In this document: in pieces, positions 44,684 to 54,672 of the stretch
Layout of the letters: each line of letters begins with the position of its first letter
Numbering within the stretch: the stretch's first letter is position 1
Assembly: GCA_041658245.1 (NCBI GenBank)
Contig: JBBAAM010000011.1
Coordinates: forward strand, 11,093 to 75,092
Source: Fen-1258 sp041658245
GTDB lineage: Bacteria; Bacteroidota; Ignavibacteria; Ignavibacteriales; Melioribacteraceae
DNA: 64,000 nt
Reading direction: 5' to 3'
The notes under the pieces: model-generated
The model's database searches: none
Seen by the model: only the letters and a program-made list of their open reading frames with translations
What the model was told of the DNA's origin: nothing
Translations under genes and position numbers: made by a program

Positions 44684-47600
44684 AAAATAAAATTAAAAAA
44701 GTTTTGATCATCGGCAGTTCAGCGCTAAAGATTGGTGAAGCCGGTGAGTTTGATTATTCAGGCTCGCAGGCAATAAAAGCTCTTAAAGAAGAAGGACTGT
44801 ATACAATTCTTATTAATCCCAACATTGCAACAATTCAAACTTCCGATTACTTAGCGGATAAAGTATATCTTCTTCCAATCAATACAAACTATGTTGAAAA
44901 AGTTATTGCTAAAGAAAGACCTGACGGAATTATACTTGGATTCGGCGGACAAACGGCATTGAACTGCGGACTTGCTCTTCATAGAGAAGGAGTTCTAAAA
45001 AAATATAAAATACAAGTTTTGGGAACCCAAATAGATGCGATTGAAAATACAGAAGACAGACAGTTGTTCTGTAATAAGCTTTCAGAAATAGATGTGAAAT
45101 TTCCGCAGAGCAAAGCTGTAACAAGTGTTGATGAAGCAGTTAAGTTTGCTAAAAAAATCGGTTACCCGGTTATTATTAGAATTGCTTATGCACTCGGAGG
45201 ATTGGGATCGGGAGTTTGCAGAAACCAAAATGAAGTTAAAAAACTTGCAGTCAAATCGCTCTCTTATTCTTCTCAAATTTTAGTTGAAGAATATCTTGAA
45301 GGATGGAAAGAGATTGAATATGAAGTTGTCCGCGACAGATACGATAATTGTATCACAGTCTGCAATATGGAAAATATTGATCCGATGGGAATTCACACCG
45401 GAGAAAGTATTGTAATTGCACCAAGCCAAACACTCACCAACAATGAATTCCATATGCTGAGGGAGATTGCAATTAAAACTATCCGGCATCTCGGAATAGT
45501 CGGCGAATGCAACATTCAATATGCACTTGATCCAAACTCTCAAGATTATAGAGTTATAGAAGTTAATGCGCGTCTTTCAAGAAGTTCTGCGCTTGCATCG
45601 AAAGCAACAGGTTATCCTCTTGCATTTGTTGCAGCAAAACTTGCTCTTGGTTTTGGTTTGCACGAATTACCAAACTCGATCACAAAAACAACTAAAGCAT
45701 TTTTCGAACCTGCACTTGATTACATAGTTATAAAAGTACCCCGTTGGGATTTGAAAAAATTCCGTCTCGTAAAACGCAACCTCGGTTCTTCAATGAAATC
45801 TGTCGGCGAAGTAATGGCGATCGGAAGAAAATTTGAAGAAGCTATCCAGAAAGCAATGCGTATGCTGGATATTGGTGTTGAAGGATTAACCGCAAGCAGG
45901 ACAAAAGTCGAGTTTGAAGAATTAGAAGAAGCGCTGCGCAATCCAACCGAAGAAAGAATGTTTGCTGTTGTTCAAGCATTAAAACAAGGATACTCCGTTG
46001 ATTGGGTTCATTCACTTACTCATATAAATAAATGGTTCCTTTATAAAATTCAAAACATTGTTGATGTAGAAAAAAAGATTTCATTAACAAAAGGAAAAAT
46101 ATCCAAAGAACTTCTGATAGAAGCAAAGCAGTATGGTTTTTCCGATCGTCAAATTGCAAACGTAATTGGAAAAGATGCACATGATATTTATATGCTCAGA
46201 AAGAAAAATAATATTCATCCGTTCATACAGCATATTGATACACTTGCCGCAGAATATCCTGCTAAGACAAATTATTTATATCTCACATACAATTGTTCTA
46301 TTCATGATTTCGAGTTTAAACTAAAGAAGAGTATTTTCATTTTAGGATCAGGTCCGTACAGAATTGGCAGTTCGGTTGAATTTGACTGGTGTTGTGTTAT
46401 CACAGGTAAAACATTACGCGAGATGGGTTACAAAACTGTAATGATAAATTGTAACCCGGAAACTGTAAGCACTGATTACGATGAGTTTGATGCTTTGTTC
46501 TTTGAAGAACTAACAACTGAAACTATTTGGGAAATTTATGATGCATTAAAACCGCTTGGGGTTGTTGTTTCTATGGGCGGACAAACTCCAAATAATCTCG
46601 CACTCAAACTTCATAAGATTGGTGTAAAAATTCTCGGTACCTCACCGGAATCAATTGATGCGGCGGAGAACAGAAGTATTTTTTCTGCTATGCTTGATGA
46701 ACTTGAAATAGAACAACCTGTGTGGAGTAAATTAAGTACTTTGAAAGACGCGTTAGAATTTGCAAATAAAGTTGGATATCCTGTATTAGTTCGTCCTTCT
46801 TATGTACTAAGCGGCGCCGCCATGGCAATTGCTACCGGTGATCTTGAATTAACCGGCTTCTTGCAAAAAGCAGTTGATGTTTCTCCGGAACATCCGGTAG
46901 TGATTTCAAAATTTTTAGTTAATGCAAAGGAATTAGAGTTTGATGCAGTTGCGCAAAATGGAAAGATTGTTTGTTCTGCCATCTCTGAACATGTTGAAAA
47001 TGCCGGGGTACATTCCGGCGATGCTACATTGGTTCTGCCCGCTCAACGAACCTATCTTGAAACAATGAGACAGATAAAACAGATCTCTGCAGATATCGCA
47101 AAAAAGCTAAACATTAATGGTCCTTTCAATATTCAGTTTATAGCAAAAGATAATCGTGTAAAAGTTATAGAATGTAATTTACGTGCATCGAGAAGTTTTC
47201 CTTTCGTATCAAAAACACTAAAGAAAAACTTTATAGAAGTTGCTTCTAAAGTTATTGTTGGCAAAAAAGTTGAGAAGTGGGATGATCAAACTTTGACTTA
47301 CGATTATGTAGGAGTAAAAGCGCCGGAGTTTTCATTTACGCGTCTTGAAGGAGCTGATCCTACAACTGGAGTAGAAATGGCTTCTACAGGGGAGGTCGCA
47401 TGTCTGGGTCAGGATTTTGATGAAGCATTTTTAAAAGCTCTTACATCTGTTGGATATAAATTTCCGATCAAATCAATTTTAATATCATCAGGTTCGATTG
47501 TTTCAAAATCAGAGTTACTAGAACCAACTAGACAGCTAGTAAAACTTGGAATAAAATTTTACGGAACACAAGGAACGTCTAAGTTTATGAATGCAAACGG

Positions 47601-47868
47601 AATTCCCGTAGAAACTTTGGAATGGCCTCTAAGCAGCAAAACTCCGAATGCAACGGATTACATTAAGTCCGGTAAAATTGATCTTGTGATAAACATTCCT
47701 AAGAATTTCCAGGAAGAAGAACTAACCAACGATTACATCATTCGCCGTACCGCTGTAGATTATAAAATTCCGCTTATCACAAATCGCCAGCTTGCAATGC
47801 GTCTCGCAGAAGCAATAACAAATAAGAATCCGTTAAATTTAGAAGCAAAAAGTTGGGATGAGTATTAA
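44680..47868 (+). CDS. carB: Carbamoyl-phosphate synthase large subunit
   Basis: A 1062-residue CarB of typical length with two homologous halves: each has a pre-ATP-grasp (KKVLIIGSSALKIGEAGEFDYSG; then SIFILGSGPYRIGSSVEFDWC) and an ATP-grasp domain, with an oligomerisation domain between and an MGS-like allosteric domain after about residue 930. It makes carbamoyl phosphate from bicarbonate, ammonia and two ATP. Start is GTG. A small palindromic element begins 14 bases after its stop. Confidence 0.97.
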   Translation: MKNKIKKVLIIGSSALKIGEAGEFDYSGSQAIKALKEEGLYTILINPNIATIQTSDYLADKVYLLPINTNYVEKVIAKERPDGIILGFGGQTALNCGLALHREGVLKKYKIQVLGTQIDAIENTEDRQLFCNKLSEIDVKFPQSKAVTSVDEAVKFAKKIGYPVIIRIAYALGGLGSGVCRNQNEVKKLAVKSLSYSSQILVEEYLEGWKEIEYEVVRDRYDNCITVCNMENIDPMGIHTGESIVIAPSQTLTNNEFHMLREIAIKTIRHLGIVGECNIQYALDPNSQDYRVIEVNARLSRSSALASKATGYPLAFVAAKLALGFGLHELPNSITKTTKAFFEPALDYIVIKVPRWDLKKFRLVKRNLGSSMKSVGEVMAIGRKFEEAIQKAMRMLDIGVEGLTASRTKVEFEELEEALRNPTEERMFAVVQALKQGYSVDWVHSLTHINKWFLYKIQNIVDVEKKISLTKGKISKELLIEAKQYGFSDRQIANVIGKDAHDIYMLRKKNNIHPFIQHIDTLAAEYPAKTNYLYLTYNCSIHDFEFKLKKSIFILGSGPYRIGSSVEFDWCCVITGKTLREMGYKTVMINCNPETVSTDYDEFDALFFEELTTETIWEIYDALKPLGVVVSMGGQTPNNLALKLHKIGVKILGTSPESIDAAENRSIFSAMLDELEIEQPVWSKLSTLKDALEFANKVGYPVLVRPSYVLSGAAMAIATGDLELTGFLQKAVDVSPEHPVVISKFLVNAKELEFDAVAQNGKIVCSAISEHVENAGVHSGDATLVLPAQRTYLETMRQIKQISADIAKKLNINGPFNIQFIAKDNRVKVIECNLRASRSFPFVSKTLKKNFIEVASKVIVGKKVEKWDDQTLTYDYVGVKAPEFSFTRLEGADPTTGVEMASTGEVACLGQDFDEAFLKALTSVGYKFPIKSILISSGSIVSKSELLEPTRQLVKLGIKFYGTQGTSKFMNANGIPVETLEWPLSSKTPNATDYIKSGKIDLVINIPKNFQEEELTNDYIIRRTAVDYKIPLITNRQLAMRLAEAITNKNPLNLEAKSWDEY

Positions 47869-47881
47869 GTTTAAATAGTTA

Positions 47882-48027
47882 CTCACCTTACGCAAAATTG
47901 TCATTCTGAACGGAGTGAAGAATCGCGACACCTCGATTTCAAACTGTTTTGAGATATTTCGCGGAGTTTACATTGAACGAAGTGAATATGCTCAATATGA
48001 CAATTACAATACTTTGCGTAAGGTGAG
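47882..48027. repeat. MITE-like element with CTCACCTTACGCAAA terminal inverted repeats (family B)
   Basis: The 15-bp CTCACCTTACGCAAA (47882-47896) recurs inverted and exact at 48013-48027. TAGTTA directly precedes the left end and follows the right end after one base, a likely target duplication. Inside is a second palindromic sequence (TTGTCATTCTGAAC...ATGACAAT). The same terminal sequence is found at 63877 at the edge of a probable insertion sequence. Confidence 0.85.
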
Positions 48028-48108
48028 GTAGTTAGTATTTCTTATGATTACTTAAATACTTATTTTATTCTTGAAATAAAATTTGAATATGAAAAAAGGG
48101 TAAATATT

Positions 48109-48501
48109 TTGGATAAAAAGAAACCCAGATTACTTGTTGTAGAAGATGATTTAGAAAATCAAAAATTTCTTCGCATTTTTCTTAAAAGAAATTTTGAATT
48201 GGATGTTTGTGACTCTGAAGAATCATTTTATGAAAAACTTAATGAAAATAAGTATGATATAATCTTGATGGATATATCGCTTCGCGGGGCAAAAGACGGT
48301 CTTCAACTCACAAAAGAACTTCGTTCTCAAGAAAAATACAAAAATATGCCTATCATTGGTCTTTCCGCTCATGCATTTCAAAAAGATAGAGATAATGCTT
48401 ATGCAGCCGGGGTTGATATATTTATTACAAAACCAGTTCAAGGAAATTTTCTTATGGAAAATCTTCTAACTGCACTTAAACAAAAACCGGTATTACAGTA
48501 G
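48109..48501 (+). CDS. Single-domain response regulator
   Basis: A 130-residue receiver domain with no output domain. Acidic pocket in VVEDDLENQ, phosphoacceptor Asp in IILMDISLRG, conserved Thr/Ser region in IIGLSAHAF, and Lys in FITKPVQ. It should accept phosphate from a histidine kinase encoded elsewhere. The start is TTG. Confidence 0.88.
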   Translation: MDKKKPRLLVVEDDLENQKFLRIFLKRNFELDVCDSEESFYEKLNENKYDIILMDISLRGAKDGLQLTKELRSQEKYKNMPIIGLSAHAFQKDRDNAYAAGVDIFITKPVQGNFLMENLLTALKQKPVLQ

Positions 48502-48599
48502 ATTGATAATCTACTCACATTAATTTTATTTATTGAAAATGATGTGTAACAATTCTTAATAGAATCTCGTCTAAAGCTAAAATATTTATAGGAGTTTGT

Positions 48600-49535
48600 A
48601 TGATTCGTAAAATATTTTTATTTGCTGCGGCAATTCTTCTATTAACAAACATGAATATGTTCGCCCAGAACGAAAAAGATTCGACCGATGAAAATTGGAA
48701 TGACGAAGAGTGGTTAAACTGGAAGGATTATGATTGGCTCCACTGGGAATTCCACGGCAGACCTTTTATTGAAATTAATTATGGATTTGGCGGTGCCGAT
48801 CAAAAAAAGCTGAAAAGCAAATTTGCAGATATCGGTTCGTTAGAACTTAAACTAGGCCATGCTTACTGTTCAACATACTATGCAGAAGATATTATTAAGT
48901 TCAGCGAGAAATATCTTTTTGGTTCTAGGTTTCGTGCGGATTTGAAATCTTCTTCAACATCAATTGGCGAAATGAAATCCGATTTATGGAGATTTGGTTT
49001 TGCCAAGAGGGAAGGATATGCTTACAAGCTTAATAATATTTCAATCATGCCGTATAACAGCAGCGGTTTTGTATGGTCCCGCATCGAAATGATTGATTAC
49101 CCTGCTAAATTTTATTTGTTAACAAATCCGCCAATGAGTTTGGATAATGCAATCAACGACACCGAAATTCTCAACAGATTTCATGATGCATACAGATTTG
49201 GAACAGTAAATGAAGGAGGAATTAAGTTTGATATCTCTTCGACTGTTTCATTGAATGTAAGTTATGAAGCGGCTGTTATTTTTCCGAGGCATTTATTTTG
49301 GAAACATCTGGGCAGTATGATTATTGAAAAAGGCGCTAAGCATTTTTTGGATAATTTTATTGATGAAGTAAGTGATTCTTCGCCTTATGCAACTCCAATA
49401 GTAGATTTTCTTTTGAACAATGGTCTTTCTTATGCATTCTTTACATTGAAGAAAGATAGAATGAATTGGCCGTTTGAAACTGAGGCACCGTTAACTTATG
49501 AAATGATCAAATTTGGTATAACAGTTACCTTTTAA
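48600..49535 (+). CDS. Exported protein of unknown function, Trp-rich N-terminus
   Basis: A 311-residue protein. A signal peptide ends near FAQ (residue 23), followed by an acidic, Trp-rich stretch (WNDEEWLNWKDYDWLHWEFHG) and a beta-rich domain ending in a C-terminal aromatic residue (ITVTF), as in outer-membrane barrels. I do not recognise the family. GGAG nine bases before the ATG supports the start. It precedes the csp terminator. Confidence 0.6.
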   Translation: MIRKIFLFAAAILLLTNMNMFAQNEKDSTDENWNDEEWLNWKDYDWLHWEFHGRPFIEINYGFGGADQKKLKSKFADIGSLELKLGHAYCSTYYAEDIIKFSEKYLFGSRFRADLKSSSTSIGEMKSDLWRFGFAKREGYAYKLNNISIMPYNSSGFVWSRIEMIDYPAKFYLLTNPPMSLDNAINDTEILNRFHDAYRFGTVNEGGIKFDISSTVSLNVSYEAAVIFPRHLFWKHLGSMIIEKGAKHFLDNFIDEVSDSSPYATPIVDFLLNNGLSYAFFTLKKDRMNWPFETEAPLTYEMIKFGITVTF

Positions 49536-49558
49536 ATAACACTAAAAGATTTAAAATG

Positions 49559-49587
49559 AAAAGAGCGGTCTTGTACCGCTCTTTTTT
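49559..49587. terminator. Bidirectional intrinsic terminator
   Basis: AAAAGAGCGGT / ACCGCTCTTTT (11-bp arms) over a five-base loop, flanked by A- and T-runs. It serves the exported-protein gene on the plus strand and the cold-shock gene on the minus strand. Confidence 0.9.
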
Positions 49588-49607
49588 GTTGCTAAATAAC
49601 ACTTCTA

Positions 49608-49820
49608 TTATTTCACAACTTTTACTTCTTGAGCTTGAGGTCCTTTTGGTCCATCACCAACAGAGAATTCAACTTGCTGACCTTTCTCCAGCGAGCGGTA
49701 TCCTTCTTGAACGATAGAAGAGAAATGTACAAATACATCTCCGCCCTGAGTTCGCTCGATAAAACCGTAACCTTTTGTAGCATTAAACCACTTTACGGTT
49801 CCATTTTCACGCTCTGCCAT
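49608..49820 (-). CDS. Cold-shock domain protein
   Basis: A 70-residue cold-shock protein: GTVKWFNATKGYGFI contains RNP1 (KGYGFI) and DVFVHFSSI contains RNP2. It binds single-stranded nucleic acid and acts as an RNA chaperone. The frame opens 15 codons earlier, but ATG 49820 (MAERENGTVKW) has an AGAGGGG ribosome site and is the family start. Confidence 0.95.
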   Translation of the reverse strand: MAERENGTVKWFNATKGYGFIERTQGGDVFVHFSSIVQEGYRSLEKGQQVEFSVGDGPKGPQAQEVKVVK

Positions 49821-49955
49821 TAAAACTACCCCTCTAAAAAAAATGAAAATAACAATTAAATACATCGAACAAGAAATATTTATAAATTCAAATACATGCT
49901 CAACGGTGACAAAATTAGAAATAGTTTTTAAAACAAATATCTTTTTATTTCTATG

Positions 49956-50306
49956 CTATAAGTTCTTTGCCATCATTACAATTTGATTTGCCTGCTTTTG
50001 ATTATACTCAAAAGCAATTTTTTTGTGATTCACCAGATCAATAATAGTTCCTATCATACAGAAACCACATGTAAGAAGATAAAGAATTCCCATACCAATT
50101 TGGTCTGTTAAAAATCTTTGAATTCCGGAGATCCCGAGAAATCCAACGAAGGTTACAAGCAAAATTGTTTGAGGGTCTTTTCTTCTTGCTCGATAAATAT
50201 TTGCAAATTGAAATGCTTGTTTATCATCCATGTTTTTGATGATACTGGAAATATACATTTGCTCTTCGCCCATAATTTCAGGTAGCATTTCTAGAACGTT
50301 AGCCAT
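49956..50306 (-). CDS. TM2 domain membrane protein
   Basis: A 116-residue protein. Two membrane helices in the second half (TILLVTFVGFLGISGIQRF; MGILYLLTCGFCMIGTIIDL) with the TM2 motif between them (the G-x-x-R-F pair). N-terminal ~45 residues are soluble. Function is unknown. It overlaps the DUF2752 gene by eight bases. Confidence 0.85.
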   Translation of the reverse strand: MANVLEMLPEIMGEEQMYISSIIKNMDDKQAFQFANIYRARRKDPQTILLVTFVGFLGISGIQRFLTDQIGMGILYLLTCGFCMIGTIIDLVNHKKIAFEYNQKQANQIVMMAKNL

Positions 50307-50649
50307 AGATAACCTCTTTTGTTTTGTGATAGTTGTTATACATTTTATGTGAAAGTTTTATTATGCGAATAAAGATTAATACAAACGCAATAATTCCAAG
50401 AGGATGTGTTTGAATAGAATGAAAAAAATCGCCGTGATAAAAGAACGATATTGATCTGCCTAATCCGCAGCCAGGACAAAATGTTATTCCAAGATTATGA
50501 AAAGGACAAAACGAGAATTGTTGAACTTCATAAGGATTGATAGTGAGTAGAAAAACTAACCCTGCAAACCAGAGTACAGCTTCCCACTCAACAATTTTCA
50601 ATATGGATTTAATACGTTCCATTTTCTTCTTAGAGTAAACTCCGATCAA
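50299..50649 (-). CDS. DUF2752 membrane protein
   Basis: A 116-residue protein with two or three membrane helices. The motif CPFHNLGITFCPGCGLGRS is the DUF2752 signature. The inner ATG at 50622 (MERIKSIL) could be the start. It is transcribed with the TM2 gene, a common pairing. Confidence 0.85.
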   Translation of the reverse strand: MIGVYSKKKMERIKSILKIVEWEAVLWFAGLVFLLTINPYEVQQFSFCPFHNLGITFCPGCGLGRSISFFYHGDFFHSIQTHPLGIIAFVLIFIRIIKLSHKMYNNYHKTKEVIYG

Positions 50650-50752
50650 ATTATACTCGAATTTTTAACTTGAATCAAGCTTCAAGTATTTAGTCGTTTA
50701 GAGAAGAGAATAGTTATAATTAAAAACATCAAAACAGAAAGATTTGTTAACA

Positions 50753-51544
50753 CTAATTAGTTTTAGCAGCGATAACGCAAATATGTTTCGACCCGCGCTT
50801 GCCAAAGAGTGAAGAAATTTTCATCAATCCTTTTGCAAGTATTTTATTAGCGAAAATCCATTGAACAACTTTTAATTTCTCGCCCATTTTAAACCATGAG
50901 TTGAATTGATAAGCAAATCGGTCATTTAAATACACTGACCGTACAATCTTCAATGGGCTCTTTGAAATAATGGCTTCGAATGCAGAGAAGTGCTCATGTT
51001 TTAGATAATCTGTAAGAATTACAAAACCTCCCGGTACTAAAAGCCGGAACGATTCAGTAAGTACTTTCTCTTTTTCGGTCTTGTCTAAATGCCATCCTTC
51101 AAGACCATCGCATAATAAAACGAGGTCAAAGTGGTTAGCAGGAAATGATGAGTTTGTAATATTCGTTTCTGAAAAATGAAACCGGCTGTTATCTGCTTGT
51201 ACCGGATTTTCAAGTTGTGAAAGTTTATTTACATAAGTCTCTGCTTGTTGCACAGCGGTTTTTGAAACATCTATGCCTAAGATTTCAGGCGCAAGACCAT
51301 TAAAAAGAAAAGTCAATCTTCCCTTTCCGCAGCCAACATCAAGAATACGAGAATAGTTTGGTTTGAGCGAACATGCAGTTTTAACTACAAACTCGTGCCG
51401 AAGAACTTCAACAGCTTTCTTGCTATACTCCCATGGTTCTTCATTACTATAATATAATTGTTCAAAATATTCGCTGTTCTTATCAACTAAATTATTTTTA
51501 TGGTCTGCAGTCATATTATAACTTTTATTCTTTTCAATACTCAA
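50753..51544 (-). CDS. Class I SAM-dependent methyltransferase
   Basis: A 263-residue methyltransferase. SAM motif I is ILDVGCGKGRLTFLF, motif II region LGIDVS, and the post-motif LVLLCDGLEGWHLD. The N-terminal pattern YYSNEEPWEYSKKA resembles the NodS-like group. A start at residue 11 (MTADHKNN) is possible. The substrate is unknown. Confidence 0.8.
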   Translation of the reverse strand: MSIEKNKSYNMTADHKNNLVDKNSEYFEQLYYSNEEPWEYSKKAVEVLRHEFVVKTACSLKPNYSRILDVGCGKGRLTFLFNGLAPEILGIDVSKTAVQQAETYVNKLSQLENPVQADNSRFHFSETNITNSSFPANHFDLVLLCDGLEGWHLDKTEKEKVLTESFRLLVPGGFVILTDYLKHEHFSAFEAIISKSPLKIVRSVYLNDRFAYQFNSWFKMGEKLKVVQWIFANKILAKGLMKISSLFGKRGSKHICVIAAKTN

Positions 51545-51664
51545 ATTTTTTGGTTGTAGAATTTTTCCGTCTTCACAAATTTTTCTTTTCTTGTATAAAA
51601 GAGGTTGGTTACAAACGTATAATAAATTATTAAATTGAAATTGGCAAGATGTTTTATCGAATAA

Positions 51665-51693
51665 AACAAAAAAGCCCCGAAAAAATCGGGGCT
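51665..51693 (-). terminator. Intrinsic terminator after fbaB
   Basis: AGCCCCGA / TCGGGGCT over a five-base loop, with a T-rich tail on the minus strand, 24 bases after the fbaB stop. Confidence 0.9.
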
Positions 51694-51716
51694 GATGGAA
51701 ATTTATTTTTATAGCT

Positions 51717-52778
51717 TTATGCTATTGTAACATCTTTACACAAATATACATCCTGAATTGTGTTAAGAAGTTTTATTCCTTCTGCAAGAGGGCGTTGAAA
51801 AGCTTTACGTCCTGAGATCAATCCCATTCCGCCGGCGCGTTTATTAATTACAGCTGTTTTTGTTGCTTCGGCAAAATCGTTTTCTCCGCTTGCACCGCCG
51901 CTGTTTATTAAGCCTGCACGCCCCATGTAGTTGTTCATCACTTGATAACGTGTTAGATCAATCGGATGTTCGGTTGTAAGTTCCGAGTAAACACGTTTAT
52001 CAATTTTTCCGTACGAAGAATTTTCCATATTAAGTGCAGTGTATCCTCCGTTGTTTTCCGGAAGTTTTTGCTTAATAATATCCGCTTCGATTGTTACACC
52101 AAGATGATTTGCCTGTCCGGTCAAATCTGCCGAAACGTGATAGTCTTTATCTTTTTTGAATTGAGGATTTCTAAGATAGCACCAAAGAATTGTTGCCAAT
52201 CCCAGTTCATGTGCATATTTAAAAGCTTCACTAACTTCAACAATTTGTCTTGCGCTTTCATCGGAGCCAAAATAAATTGTAGCGCCAACTGCAGCCGCTC
52301 CCATATCGTATGCCTGTTCAACTCCGGCAAACATAATCTGATCAAACTTATTGGGAAACGTAAGAAGTTCATTGTGGTTTATTTTTACAATGAAAGGAAT
52401 TTTGTGAGCATATTTTCTTGCAGTCATTCCAAGCACACCAAGAGTTGATGCAACAGCATTACACCCGCCTTCCACAGCCAGCTTAACGATATTTTCCGGA
52501 TCGAAGTAATCCGGATTTTTAGCAAATGAAGCTCCAGCCGAATGTTCAATACCTTGATCTACCGGAAGAATTGATAAATAACCGGTACCGCTCAATCGCC
52601 CGGTGTTATACATCCATTGAAGATTTCTTAATACATTATTACTTCTATCCGAAGGGAAAAAGATTCTGTCCACAAAATCCGGACCCGGCAGATGTAATTT
52701 TTCTTTCGGAAATTTTGCTTTGTAGTTGAGAAGCGAATCGGCTTCACTTCCTAAATATTCTTTGATCTTTTGAATCAT
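51717..52778 (-). CDS. fbaB: Class I fructose-bisphosphate aldolase (FbaB type)
   Basis: A 353-residue aldolase of the archaeal/bacterial class I group, which forms a Schiff base rather than using zinc. LSILPVDQGIEHS near the N-terminus and the C-terminal LINSGGASG and GGMGLISGRKAFQRP match the DhnA/FbaB family. It cleaves fructose-1,6-bisphosphate, mostly in gluconeogenesis. Strong terminator downstream. Confidence 0.92.
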   Translation of the reverse strand: MIQKIKEYLGSEADSLLNYKAKFPKEKLHLPGPDFVDRIFFPSDRSNNVLRNLQWMYNTGRLSGTGYLSILPVDQGIEHSAGASFAKNPDYFDPENIVKLAVEGGCNAVASTLGVLGMTARKYAHKIPFIVKINHNELLTFPNKFDQIMFAGVEQAYDMGAAAVGATIYFGSDESARQIVEVSEAFKYAHELGLATILWCYLRNPQFKKDKDYHVSADLTGQANHLGVTIEADIIKQKLPENNGGYTALNMENSSYGKIDKRVYSELTTEHPIDLTRYQVMNNYMGRAGLINSGGASGENDFAEATKTAVINKRAGGMGLISGRKAFQRPLAEGIKLLNTIQDVYLCKDVTIA

Positions 52779-52807
52779 TTTATCCTCATTTATTTTCTTA
52801 GAAATTT

Positions 52808-53491
52808 TTAGCGATTGAAATAAGCAACAACACCAACGTGAATTGTGAAAAAATCAGTCTTAGATTTTTTTGCGTTATAAATAGTTTGGCCATTAATTAA
52901 TGTAATACTTTGTTCGGTTAAATAACTTGCTTCTGTTCCGAATAAGTAGCGAGCTTTTATGTCAAGATATAAAGCGCTGATCTTATCAGGATTATCGGTC
53001 AACTTGAAAAGAATACCGCCGCCACCGCCATAATTCCAAGTAAAGTCATTATAATTTGTCGAAGAAGCAATTTGTTGATTTCCGTTTTCATTTTTCACTT
53101 CTGATGTTGTCCAGATAATCGCACCGCCAAATAAACCTTCGATATAAGGGCGTACGGTACCAAAGAATGGACTTACTTGAAGCACTAAGTGTAGATTTGC
53201 CATGCTATTTGTTCTAGTTAAATTCAGATATACACCAGGAAATCCGGGCCATTCTCTTCTCTCGCTTGCGAGACCGTAAATTAGATATCCTCCATTAAGT
53301 CCAATCGTAAAAGGTTTTTCATGTGTCGGCTCCCAAAGTGTTCCTTGAATTTGAAATCCGAATCCCATTTGGTCAACATTTTTTCTGAAATCCCCTTGCG
53401 GATAACCAAGCATAAAACTTCCGCCAACCGTCTGCGCCATTGATAAAGACGCGAAAATTAAAATCATAATAACAGTTAAATGTTTTTTCAT
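52808..53491 (-). CDS. Outer-membrane beta-barrel protein, unknown function
   Basis: A 227-residue protein. Signal peptide ends at SMAQ (residue 20), then alternating hydrophobic strands, Gly-rich turns (YGGGGGILF), and an aromatic C-terminal strand (FFTIHVGVVAYFNR). It looks like a small OmpA-type or OprF-like barrel. No specific homologue is recognised. It precedes fbaB by 30 bases. Confidence 0.7.
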   Translation of the reverse strand: MKKHLTVIMILIFASLSMAQTVGGSFMLGYPQGDFRKNVDQMGFGFQIQGTLWEPTHEKPFTIGLNGGYLIYGLASERREWPGFPGVYLNLTRTNSMANLHLVLQVSPFFGTVRPYIEGLFGGAIIWTTSEVKNENGNQQIASSTNYNDFTWNYGGGGGILFKLTDNPDKISALYLDIKARYLFGTEASYLTEQSITLINGQTIYNAKKSKTDFFTIHVGVVAYFNR

Positions 53492-53585
53492 ACTTAACCC
53501 TATTTGCCAGCTTTAATTAAACTTACTGTTGATTTTATATGTAAATATACAAAAAATCTTTAGGCTGATTTAATCGAGAAAATTT

Positions 53586-54188
53586 TTAAATAAAGCTAAT
53601 ATCTTTTTGGTATGATTTTAATAACAATTCTGCAAACTCTTGGAAAGAAATTTCTTTTGCCCCAAACATCTTCAAATGATCTGTTTGATACTGAACATCG
53701 AGCAGTGTAAATCCTTTTTCACGAAGTCTTTCTAATAATTTTACAAGTGCACATTTAGAAGCTTGCGGAATTTTTGAAAACATTGATTCACCGAAGAATG
53801 CACTGCGATAAGTTACACCATATAATCCACCGATCAGTACATTCTTTTGACAAACTTCTACAGAATGAAGATTACCGAGTTTCTGCAAGCCCCGATATGC
53901 TTCTATCAATTCATTTGAAATCCATGTTGATTCACGATCAGCGCATTTTTTAATTACTCCGAGAGTGTCTGTATCATAGCGGAATTCAAAATCAGTATTT
54001 TCTAAAATTTTTTTTAGCGAACGTGGTAGGTTGAAATTATTTAAGGGAATTATTGTGCGTGTCTCCGGCATGTACCAATTTATATTGCCGGTTTCATCTG
54101 CCATAGGAAAAGCACCACGTGCATACATTAAAATCATATTCTCCGGTTTTAGCAATTCATTCTTAGACGGATGTTTCTCTTTATTCAT
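53586..54188 (-). CDS. aat: Leucyl/phenylalanyl-tRNA-protein transferase
   Basis: A 200-residue Aat. The family N-terminal pattern MYARGAFPMAD and W-Y-M-P-E are present, followed by GLYGVTYRSAFFGESMFS and the C-terminal LLDVQYQTDHLKMFGA. It adds Leu/Phe to N-terminal Arg/Lys proteins for ClpAP degradation (N-end rule). It overlaps the DUF2721 gene by eight bases. Confidence 0.93.
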   Translation of the reverse strand: MNKEKHPSKNELLKPENMILMYARGAFPMADETGNINWYMPETRTIIPLNNFNLPRSLKKILENTDFEFRYDTDTLGVIKKCADRESTWISNELIEAYRGLQKLGNLHSVEVCQKNVLIGGLYGVTYRSAFFGESMFSKIPQASKCALVKLLERLREKGFTLLDVQYQTDHLKMFGAKEISFQEFAELLLKSYQKDISFI

Positions 54189-54672
54189 GCGCCTTTACTT
54201 CGTAGGAGATTATATCGTAACCTTTCTTGGTTTCGAGGCCGGTGAAAAAAACACCTAAAAGAACCGAGATCATTCCAAATAGGAATGCGAAGAGTATAAT
54301 ATGATTCAGTTTATCAAAAGCTAAGAAGGATGAAATTCCAAGCAGTAAAGAAGTTACCACAAACAGTGCAACGGCACCTGTGTAAAAAAGAACGGCATTA
54401 CGTACCAACTTAACACGGAATACTAATGCGCTAAGTTGCCTTGCAATACTTTCAAAACGAATGTTGTCATCGGTGTTTGAAGGATGTTCACCTATCTTGA
54501 TCAATAATCGGCGCTTTTCTTCGTTGAGTAATCTAATTCTGCTCGCGACTAATGAATAACGGTTGTTCATTCCGAGCAAAAGTAATCCGCATGCACTTAT
54601 CATAACAGCAGGTGCAACCATTAGCTGAATAATTTGCAATGCGTTAAGTGTTAATTCTCCGAATGCGTCCAT
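54181..54672 (-). CDS. DUF2721 membrane protein
   Basis: A 163-residue protein with three membrane helices (about 13-33, 85-108 and 116-146). NRYSLVASRIRLLNEEKR is the DUF2721 block between helices 1 and 2. Function unknown. It is co-transcribed with aat. Confidence 0.85.
   Translation of the reverse strand: MDAFGELTLNALQIIQLMVAPAVMISACGLLLLGMNNRYSLVASRIRLLNEEKRRLLIKIGEHPSNTDDNIRFESIARQLSALVFRVKLVRNAVLFYTGAVALFVVTSLLLGISSFLAFDKLNHIILFAFLFGMISVLLGVFFTGLETKKGYDIISYEVKAHE

Noticed and set aside
51966..52448. 160-codon frame on the plus strand opposite fbaB
   Set aside because: It is antisense to a conserved enzyme and has the Cys/Phe/Ile-rich composition typical of shadow frames.
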